A stretch of DNA of 64,000 nucleotides from Micromonospora sp. Llam0. GTDB taxonomy: Bacteria > Actinomycetota > Actinomycetes > Mycobacteriales > Micromonosporaceae. This document shows positions 34,198 to 40,996 of the stretch, in pieces. Location: the NCBI RefSeq assembly GCF_003751085.1, contig NZ_RJJY01000001.1, positions 5,642,001-5,706,000 of the forward strand. Direction: 5' to 3'. Numbering within the stretch: the stretch's first letter is position 1; every line of letters begins with the position of its first letter. The position numbers were made by a program, and so were the translations under genes. The notes under the pieces are model-generated. The model was not told the DNA's origin and searched no databases. It saw only the letters and a list, made by a program, of their open reading frames with translations.

Positions 34198-36513
34198 ATG
34201 GCCTCACCCGCTGCTGGCCGCACGCTTCGCCGACCTATGGTACCCGTTGGCTTCCCGCGCTTGACTGGTCCTGAGACGCCCGGCGTGCTGAAGCGGAATG
34301 TCAAACCGGCCTCCGTGTGGGCGAGGAACTTGATGGTGAGCGGGACGCAGCCCGCCGGGATGGGAGCGGCAACGATGCAGCTGGAGGTCTCGCCGGCATC
34401 CGGGGGGCTGGAAACCCGGCCCGATGTGGTCGGCTACACCTCCGTGCTTCTGGCTCGGAAGGAACATCGCCTTTTTGCTCTTTTTGACCCGGATGATCCA
34501 GACGGCGTAGGCCGCGCACACTTCGAGGCGGCCGTGCGGCGTTACCTGCGTCAGCTGGAGTCGGCGGTTTACGACCGGACGGACCGGCTGCTGGGACTTC
34601 GCAAGATCGCTCCGCTCAGCGTGTCGGTCCGCAGCGACGACGATGCCCTCATCCAAGGCGCGCAGGTGACGATCCGTCTTCACGCTCATGGTCAGCAACA
34701 ACTAGTCCAGGCTGATCTTGATGAGGACCTTCTGACGGAGATTCCAATCCCACCGTCTCCTCTCGGCGGCGCAGCCGCGTCCCCACCTCGCAGGCGGGCG
34801 GCTACATGCACTCGGGGAGAACGAACAGCGCCGCACTCTGACCACTTCGACCGGGCCGCAGACTCTGTACATCGAGGGCTGCGCAACGTCGTCGAACCGG
34901 CTCTCATCATCGCGACCCCGAAAGACGAGCGCCTGATTGAGCTGGTCTACCCCGAGGTCGATCTCCGGCCCGGTCAGATCCTCCTGCTGCCAGATGTCGC
35001 GCTTGACCTGCTGGAACCCGTCAATGAATGGTGCGAGGCCGCCTGGACGGTCACCGCCCGCAACCACCCCGGCATCGTCACCGGCCGGTTCGAGTTGTTC
35101 ACAGTCGCCGACCCGTACGCCCTCGCCCGCACCTGGCCAGCCGCACCTGTGTCGCCCACTCACGGATCCCGCGCACGCTCCGGTTCCGGCTACCCGCCAG
35201 GCAGCGGCGCCCGAGAGCCGATCTGCGGAATACTCGACGATGTGAATCCCCTGCTTCTCGCCGCCGCCGGCGAGCTGCCGTCGACGAAACTTCGCCAGCG
35301 GCTCTGGAAAGCGGTTCGAGAGATCGGCGCGCTAGACGACGAGGCCCTCGACGACGACCCGCAGGCCGCCGTTGACCGGCTGGTTGCGAAGTACCGCGTA
35401 CCCGATACGGCGTACCGCGGCGAACCGACGGTCGCGGCCGTGCGCCAGCGCAGGGAACAGGTCCGCGACTTTTCCCATCCCACCCGCATGGTGAACAGGG
35501 TCGTGCAGGACTACGAGGTAGCCGTCGACTTCGACGGCGACGCCGGTCTCGTGCGAGCCTCGCTCGCTACCTGTGCCCACGAACCGCAGTGGCAGGTGCA
35601 GGGCAGCCAGATCCGGGCGGTGTTCACCGCCGACGTCACCATTCCGGGAAGCAAGTTGGAGCGACAGATCAGGGAGCGTGTCGCCGACGCTGCCGCTCAT
35701 CTCGACCACGCCCGCCGAGACCTCGCCCGCTACCACGACGAACTCAACGCCGCGGTGGAGGACCTCGTGCCCAAAATGCTGGCTGTCCGGCTCGCCGGTC
35801 AACGGCAACGCGAAGAACTCACCCTTACCTTCGCGTCAGCATCCATCAATGAGCGGGACGGCGAGCCCTCCATCGATGCCGACGCGGCCCGGACCCCGCC
35901 CGGGCCCAGCACCGATTCGGAGATGCTCTTCGAGGAGGTTCTCAACACGCTGGAGTCCTCGGCAGAGGTTCTGGCGGCTCATACCCCGCTCGTGCAAGCA
36001 CTCGACACCGAGGACCTGCTGCGCTTCCAGCTCATACTCTTCCTCCAGGGCCGACATCCCGAGCCGTATGTCTTCACCGCAGAGACGTTCCGCGGCCAGG
36101 GCAAGGTCGACATCGCGGTGCACTGGAAGGGTCGGCTCATCGGCGTTGTGGAGTGCAAGGTCTGGCACAGCGAGCGGCGGTTCCGCGAGGGCATCGACCA
36201 GGTACTGAGCTACCTCACCCCCAACGACACCCGGGTCGCCTACGTCGTGTTCATCAAGCAGCAGACCGTCACCTCGATCGTCGACGTCCTCAAACACACG
36301 ATGCTCAACCACGCCAACTGCGCCGACACCGAGAGTCCGACCGGCTCCAGAAGGTTCACCTTCGCATTTCACGCCACGGCCGACCCCGGACGGCCTATCA
36401 CGATGGACCTGCTCCCGATTCCCCTGGCCACCAGCGCCACCGGAAACTCGACCAATCGAGGGCTTCGGCGGCCACACCCATCGGGAGGCCGAGGCCGCGG
36501 CGAGACACGCTGA
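34198..36513 (+). CDS. Large protein with C-terminal PD-(D/E)XK-like nuclease domain
   Basis: About 771 residues from the ATG at 34198; the true start could be further in. The first 500 residues were not recognised, with a helical segment near 510-560 (ERVADAAAHLDHARRDLARYHDELNAAVEDL). The last 200 residues look like a restriction-endonuclease fold: RGQGKVDIAVHWKGRLIGVVECKVWHSERRFREGIDQVLSYL gives the D...ECK catalytic pattern, followed by YVVFIKQQTVTSIV. It probably cleaves DNA or RNA, acting together with the HEPN-like gene upstream. A defence role is inferred from pairing and position next to the integrase. Confidence 0.7.
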   Translation: MASPAAGRTLRRPMVPVGFPRLTGPETPGVLKRNVKPASVWARNLMVSGTQPAGMGAATMQLEVSPASGGLETRPDVVGYTSVLLARKEHRLFALFDPDDPDGVGRAHFEAAVRRYLRQLESAVYDRTDRLLGLRKIAPLSVSVRSDDDALIQGAQVTIRLHAHGQQQLVQADLDEDLLTEIPIPPSPLGGAAASPPRRRAATCTRGERTAPHSDHFDRAADSVHRGLRNVVEPALIIATPKDERLIELVYPEVDLRPGQILLLPDVALDLLEPVNEWCEAAWTVTARNHPGIVTGRFELFTVADPYALARTWPAAPVSPTHGSRARSGSGYPPGSGAREPICGILDDVNPLLLAAAGELPSTKLRQRLWKAVREIGALDDEALDDDPQAAVDRLVAKYRVPDTAYRGEPTVAAVRQRREQVRDFSHPTRMVNRVVQDYEVAVDFDGDAGLVRASLATCAHEPQWQVQGSQIRAVFTADVTIPGSKLERQIRERVADAAAHLDHARRDLARYHDELNAAVEDLVPKMLAVRLAGQRQREELTLTFASASINERDGEPSIDADAARTPPGPSTDSEMLFEEVLNTLESSAEVLAAHTPLVQALDTEDLLRFQLILFLQGRHPEPYVFTAETFRGQGKVDIAVHWKGRLIGVVECKVWHSERRFREGIDQVLSYLTPNDTRVAYVVFIKQQTVTSIVDVLKHTMLNHANCADTESPTGSRRFTFAFHATADPGRPITMDLLPIPLATSATGNSTNRGLRRPHPSGGRGRGETR

Positions 36514-37238
36514 CCGAAGCGCATCACCACCAAGCCGGACGCCACAGCCCAGGATCAAGGTCCTGGGCGAGACACGTGTAGCCTCCGACCTGCCGTCGGC
36601 AGATCCAGCAGGTGAAGGAGAGAATCTGCCCGACCGGGTGTCGACGATTGCCGCAACTGATTAGGGCAGCGTCCCTGACTGGATCGGGGGCATCGGGACC
36701 GCCACCGCGACCACCCTGCTCACCATTCGCTGGTGGCGCGAAAGCCGACACCGACAACACGACCAAGCGCGCCAGTCAGCCCCGCGATCCGGCAACACCT
36801 ACTGGACGTCCAAGACCTGTACGCGGCGGAGCGCAAGCGGGACGGATCGGGCATTGACCTCGACGCCCCGCAGGCAACGGCGACCGGTGGGATCTCGATG
36901 GTGGTGGTGAGCAATGCGACACCAGCGGACCGATCAGCGGGACTGTGCGCCGCCGAGCTGGATCAGCGCGGCTTACCGCATGACGCGGGGCTGGATGCCC
37001 GTAGATGTCATGTTCCCGGACAGCATGCAGTGCCGGGGTCGTTGGGATGTCGTGTGGGCGGCGCGGTCGACTCTTGCGGGAGATCGACATGGAGATGCCG
37101 CGCCGCCCGGGTGCAGCATATCGGCAGGGTTGATGAAGGCGTCGTGGCCGCGATGCTGGGCAGGGCTCTGGGAAGGTGGCCGCCTTGGTAGTAGTGCGGC
37201 TCGTTGGGCGGCTGCCCTTGTCGTGTTCCCGGGGTGCC
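36514..37238. other. Gene-free stretch
   Basis: About 720 bases with no supported gene. Plus-strand frames start at weak GTG codons with no ribosome site; one (36733-37191) begins with a plausible 40-residue helical segment but then turns to shadow-like composition. Possibly decayed coding DNA. No repeat seen. Confidence 0.4.
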
Positions 37239-37664
37239 TCAGCCTGCGACCGTCGGACCTGGCCGTTCGGGCGGCGCTGACGACCAGGTGAGGCAGGCCG
37301 GTCGTTGGCCGGTCGACACGTACTCGACAACGGCCTGTCGGGCGGTGTCGACGCTGACCCGGGCCAGCCAGGCGGACACGTCGCGGGTTCCGCTTTCCGG
37401 TGATTCCAGCACGGCTATCGGCACGGTCGGATCGAGCTGTACGCCGTAGGAACCGTCTGACCAGCGCAAGGCAGCTCGTCCGACGTCGATGTCCACATCG
37501 ATTCGTAGCTTCGGCGGTGCCTCCGCTGGTCCAAACCATATGGTCTGGCCGCACCCGCCGTGCGGCATGATCGATGACGCCTGTTCGTCAAACCATTCAC
37601 CGGCATCGTCAGGGCCGGCCAGCAGCTCTCGATGCCCGTGGTAGTCGGTCATGACGAACTTCAT
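37239..37664 (-). CDS. Imm1-like immunity protein
   Basis: A 141-residue protein resembling the Imm1 family: an Asp/Tyr/Gly-rich beta-region (LRIDVDIDVGRAALRWSDGSYG) and a C-terminal helix with the typical ending RQAVVEYVSTGQRPACLTW. Imm1 proteins neutralise polymorphic toxins. No toxin gene is visible beside it, so it would be an orphan. No ribosome site is strong. Assignment is by pattern only and moderately sure. Confidence 0.6.
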   Translation of the reverse strand: MKFVMTDYHGHRELLAGPDDAGEWFDEQASSIMPHGGCGQTIWFGPAEAPPKLRIDVDIDVGRAALRWSDGSYGVQLDPTVPIAVLESPESGTRDVSAWLARVSVDTARQAVVEYVSTGQRPACLTWSSAPPERPGPTVAG

Positions 37665-37710
37665 TGGATGATGCCGACGCCGACGCCGACGCCGATGGCC
37701 GCGACTTCGG

Positions 37711-37980
37711 TCATCGGTCGGTCGTCTTGGGGTTGTTGGCGGCTCCCGGCGTGCTCGGTTCGCCGTTTCTGCCTCGCGTGCGGAATGTGACGTTGGCTTC
37801 GGTGAGGATCTGGCGTACGAAGCCGTAGGAGCGGTTGGTTTCGCGGGCGATGCGGCGGATGGGGTAGCCGGCGTGGTAGAGCTGGGCGAAGTCGGTCCGG
37901 CATTTGGTTCGGTCGTCGCCGGTGATGCGGCGTCCCGGTGTCATCCGTCGGATGGCCGCTGGTACGGGTGGGTGTGCCAT
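37711..37980 (-). CDS. Small helix-turn-helix protein
   Basis: An 89-residue protein with the motif common in actinobacteria: MTPGRRITGDDRTKCRTDFAQLYHAGYPIRRIARETNRSYGFVRQILTEANVTFRTRGRNG. The middle is an HTH, with SYGFV as recognition helix start. It is probably a regulator or nucleoid-associated factor. It lies 46 nt upstream of the Imm1-like gene and may be co-transcribed with it. Confidence 0.75.
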   Translation of the reverse strand: MAHPPVPAAIRRMTPGRRITGDDRTKCRTDFAQLYHAGYPIRRIARETNRSYGFVRQILTEANVTFRTRGRNGEPSTPGAANNPKTTDR

Positions 37981-38052
37981 GTGGTGTCGTCCTGATTGGG
38001 GTGTCGGGTACGGCTTGGTTGTTCAGGTAGGCGGGTTGTCGGTGTTGGTCCG

Positions 38053-38310
38053 CTACTGGGGTGGCTGGTCGAGGTGGTGGAGGAGGCCGAGGACGAGGAG
38101 GGTGTCGTGGGTGGGTGTGGAGCGGTCGACCGCGTCGGCCCATCGATGGTGGGTGCAGGGGTGTGGGATGAGTCGTCCCTCGAAGCGGCACTGGGTGCAC
38201 ATGCCGGTGTCGTCGGGGGTGTGAAGCGCGAGGATGGCGTCGGCGATGGGGGTGAGGTTGGCCGCTGGGCGCGCCTGTGCGGTCGGCGGAGGGGTGGGTG
38301 TCATGGTCAC
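38053..38310 (-). CDS. Small Cys/His-rich protein
   Basis: An 85-residue protein with MCTQCRFEGRLIPHPCTHHRWADAVDR, a possible zinc site (CxxC plus Cys/His). GTG at 38310 has an AGGAG six bases upstream; ATG at 38304 is an alternative. No family recognised. Related short proteins are frequent beside HTH genes in actinobacterial elements. Confidence 0.6.
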   Translation of the reverse strand: MTMTPTPPPTAQARPAANLTPIADAILALHTPDDTGMCTQCRFEGRLIPHPCTHHRWADAVDRSTPTHDTLLVLGLLHHLDQPPQ

Positions 38311-38632
38311 GGGGTGCTCCTTTCTGGCTGGGAGGGGGTCTGGGTCGGGCGGCGGTTGTCGGTGTGGGCTGGTGGGTCGCAAGGGGATGGCGTCCGTGGG
38401 TGGTGGGTGCGTCGCCGTTGTTTGGTGGCCGCCCGGCGGGGCGGTCGGATGGTTGTCGATGCCCTGGTGGCGCGATACGCGGGGAGGTGTCGCGCCCCCA
38501 GGGTTTCCCTGGTAGCCGTGACCTGGCCTGTCGAGCCGAGACACGCCGTGGCGAGCCGAGACCGGCCTTGCCCAGCCGAGACTTGCCCTGGCTGGTCATG
38601 GTGTGTCGTTGACCGGCCGTGGTCTGGCCTCC
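38311..38632. other. Intergenic region with tandem array
   Basis: About 320 bases without a gene, upstream of the Cys-rich gene. It contains the four-copy 20-bp array described separately. The rest is GT-rich on the plus strand and shows no promoter that I would call. Confidence 0.5.
38511..38590 (+). repeat. Four tandem 20-bp repeats (iteron-like)
   Basis: Units at 38511, 38531, 38551 and 38571 share the core AGCCGAGAC (AGCCGTGAC in the first) and end with GCC-TGG or close variants, spaced exactly 20 bases, about two helical turns. This is regular enough to suggest protein binding, as in iterons or operators. Confidence 0.65.
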
Positions 38633-38884
38633 CTACGACCCGGTTCCGGGTGGTAGGAAGCTTGTGTGGGGGACGTGTCCGCCGGGGTGCTGCTGGGTGT
38701 GGTGTCCGCTGGTGGTCTTCTCCAGTTCGGCCACCCGTTGCTTGAGGATGGTGAGGTCGTCCTGCGGTGCGTGTATGCGGGCAGCGGTCTCCTCGACGCG
38801 GGTGGCGGTGCCGTGTGTGGTCTCGGTCAACGCGGCGATGGTCGTCTCCAGCCTGTTTTGGCGGACGTCGAGTTGGCGCATCAT
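38633..38884 (-). CDS. Short coiled-coil protein, coupled
   Basis: An 83-residue protein (MMRQLDVRQNRLETTIAALTETTHGTATRVEETAAR, then DDLTILKQRVAELEKT) with heptad-like hydrophobic spacing, so a coiled coil is likely. Its ATG overlaps the stop of the truncated gene upstream (ATGA). It might be a structural or accessory peptide of unknown use, or itself a remnant. Confidence 0.5.
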   Translation of the reverse strand: MMRQLDVRQNRLETTIAALTETTHGTATRVEETAARIHAPQDDLTILKQRVAELEKTTSGHHTQQHPGGHVPHTSFLPPGTGS

Positions 38885-39009
38885 GACGTTTTCCCGGAGA
38901 CCTCACGGATCTTCTTGGTGATCGTGTCCAGCGGGTCGACCAGCCTGGCGTTGTGCATCAGCAACGGCGACAGGCTTTCGCAACGGATGACGAATTTAAA
39001 CGACGTCAG
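38881..39009 (-). pseudogene. Truncated phage/element-type protein, N-terminal 42 residues
   Basis: The frame reads (L)TSFKFVIRCESLSPLLMHNARLVDPLDTITKKIREVSGKTS. This is the N-terminus of a conserved actinobacterial/phage hypothetical protein that is normally much longer. A TGA stops it after 42 residues, and the start codon appears as CTG beside a GAGGAG site. It is a remnant, probably of an older mobile element. Overlaps the coiled-coil ORF. Confidence 0.6.
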
Positions 39010-39158
39010 TGCTCCTCGTGACAGATTGCTCGGTGAACCGTGTCGGCGGTCGTGCCCGGTCCGAACGGGTGGGGTGGGGGTGGCTGTGCCGTGTGGGCGG
39101 TTGCCCGGGAACGGTCATGGCGCGGCCCAGTGGGGGTGGCTCGGGGCCGATGGGTCGG

Positions 39159-40055
39159 TCAGGGTTTGTGGGCGAGTCCTCCGAAGTCGTCGACATCGAC
39201 GACGCCGCTGGTGTCGGGTCGCCAGCGGGCGACGGAGACGACGCCGGGTTTCAGGAGTTCGAGTCCGTCGAAGAAGCCGGCGATGCCGTCGGGGGTGCGA
39301 TTGACGCGGGGGTTTTCGCCTGCAGCGTTCCATTGCCGCACCATCTCGTCCATCGCATCGGGGTGGATGACATTGGTGTCGTCGCACAGGGCGAGGTAGC
39401 TGCCGGCGGGGACAGCGTCGACCAGACGACGCACGATGGCGTATGCCTGGGCGTCGTCGGTGAGGTGGGCGGTGACGCCGAGCAGAAGCAGCGCGATGGG
39501 CTGGTCGAAGTCGAGGGTGTGGGCGGCCTGGGACAGGATCGAGTCGGGGTCGGTCAGGTCGGCGTCGATGTAGTCGACGGCGCCGTCTGCGCTGCTGGTA
39601 AGCAGGGCTCGGGCGTGGACGAGGACCAGCGGGTCGTGGTCGACGTAGACGACGCGGGACTCGGGTGCGAGTGTCTGGGCGACCTGGTGGGTGTTGTTCG
39701 CTGTGGGAAGGCCGGTGCCGATGTCCAGGAACTGGCGGATACCGGCGTGGACGAGGTGGGTGACGACCCGGACGAGGAACGCGCGTTGCGCGAGCGCGAT
39801 CTCGGCGATGTGCGGGTTCGCTGCTGCGATCTGGTCGCCGATGCGGCGGTCGGCGGCGAAGTTGTCCTTGCCGCCGAGCCAGTAGTTCCAGACCCGGGCG
39901 GACTGCGGGACGCTGGTGTCGATGTCATGCGCGCCGGTGGGCGGGTTGGTGGTCACGACCGGGGTTGCCTCTCCGGATGGGTCGAACGGGGTGCTCTCGG
40001 GTGACGGCGGTGGTGGCTGCGTGGCGGCAGGTCGCGGGGTCATCGACGCGGTCAT
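39159..40055 (-). CDS. SAM-dependent methyltransferase, Methyltransf_19/SCO3545 family
   Basis: A 298-residue protein of the large actinomycete family (DUF574): SVPQSARVWNYWLGGKDNFAADR near residues 45-70 is the family hallmark. It also has FLDIGTGLPTANNTHQVAQ (motif I) and VVYVDHDPLVLVHARALL (motif II). Substrates are generally unknown; members are often paralogous in Streptomyces and Micromonospora. ATG at 40055 chosen; upstream residues are Thr/Gln-rich. It follows the EEP gene by 17 nt. Certain family, unknown function. Confidence 0.88.
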   Translation of the reverse strand: MTASMTPRPAATQPPPPSPESTPFDPSGEATPVVTTNPPTGAHDIDTSVPQSARVWNYWLGGKDNFAADRRIGDQIAAANPHIAEIALAQRAFLVRVVTHLVHAGIRQFLDIGTGLPTANNTHQVAQTLAPESRVVYVDHDPLVLVHARALLTSSADGAVDYIDADLTDPDSILSQAAHTLDFDQPIALLLLGVTAHLTDDAQAYAIVRRLVDAVPAGSYLALCDDTNVIHPDAMDEMVRQWNAAGENPRVNRTPDGIAGFFDGLELLKPGVVSVARWRPDTSGVVDVDDFGGLAHKP

Positions 40056-40072
40056 CTGGCTGGCTGTCGGCG

Positions 40073-40996
40073 TTACAGGTCGATCGCGGCGGTGACGAGC
40101 CGGTGGTCCGACGGCGGCCGCTGGCCGGGGTCGGGTAGGTGGACGCGGTAGGTGTCGGGTAGGACGTGGGGTGTCATGGCGTCGTTGGCCAGGAGCCAGT
40201 CGATGAGCAGGCCACCGCCGGGGTCGATGTCGGGGTTGACGGTCGGCAGGATCGGCTGGTTGGGGTCGGTCCGCCAGGCCATTTCGGCGAGGGCGTGCAG
40301 GCCGCAGCCGTTCGTGCGCTGCCCGGTGATGTCGTCCCATTCGCCGATGAGGTGGTCGAGCGCGCGGGTGTCCGGCCCCCAGGTGCCGTCGGGTCGCAGC
40401 ATGCCTTTGTGGGTGCGTTGGTTGGGGGTGGCGGCCATCCAGTCCCGCTCAGGAAAGTGGCTACCGGACGCGGTGCCGTTGAGGTCGCCTCCGCCGATGA
40501 CCGGCAGCGGCTCGGTGCTGCCGTAGCGGCTGACGCGTCTGGCTTCCTCCAGCCGGGCATCGCCGGAGAGCGGCGCGAAGTGGTGCACGAAGGCCAGGAA
40601 CTCTCGTCGGTGGTCGCGTACGGCTCCGCTGTCGCGGAGGGCGAACCGGGCGACGTTGCGTTGGTCGTCAAACGCTGCTGGGTCGTCCTGGTTCCACCAG
40701 CGGCGTAGCGCCAGCAGGTTCGGGTTGTAGAAGATCGCGGGCGGCATCGGTCCGCGTGGCATCCAGCCCAGCTCGGCGACGTACGGCACGCCGAGTTGGT
40801 CCGACAGCGCCTCGGCTGCGGCGTACTTGGCCGCGCCGGCGTTGTCGCTGTAGCGCTTGGCCTCGCAGAGCAGGATCAGGGCGGGTGCTGCGGTGACGTC
40901 GGCGAACGCCTGCTGGAGCGGGGCGAAGTCGGGGCCGCCGTCGGGCGTCCAGCCGCCGTCTTGGAAGTTGAACAGGGCGATGTCGATACGGGTCAT
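40073..40996 (-). CDS. Endonuclease/exonuclease/phosphatase (EEP) family protein
   Basis: A 307-residue protein of the EEP superfamily. Seen: the N-terminal IALFNFQDGG (strand and Asn), LILLCEAKRY with the metal-binding Glu, a GGGDLNG motif (Asp/Asn), and the C-terminal PPSDHRLVTAAI (Asp-His). These are the metal and catalytic residues for DNase I-like phosphoesterases. It overlaps the end of the helicase gene by 4 bp (ATGA), so the pair is translated together. Substrate not known, DNA is the simplest guess. Confidence 0.8.
   Translation of the reverse strand: MTRIDIALFNFQDGGWTPDGGPDFAPLQQAFADVTAAPALILLCEAKRYSDNAGAAKYAAAEALSDQLGVPYVAELGWMPRGPMPPAIFYNPNLLALRRWWNQDDPAAFDDQRNVARFALRDSGAVRDHRREFLAFVHHFAPLSGDARLEEARRVSRYGSTEPLPVIGGGDLNGTASGSHFPERDWMAATPNQRTHKGMLRPDGTWGPDTRALDHLIGEWDDITGQRTNGCGLHALAEMAWRTDPNQPILPTVNPDIDPGGGLLIDWLLANDAMTPHVLPDTYRVHLPDPGQRPPSDHRLVTAAIDL

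Noticed and set aside
36733..37191. Plus-strand frame of 152 codons
   Set aside because: Start is unsupported and composition beyond the first 40 residues is shadow-like.
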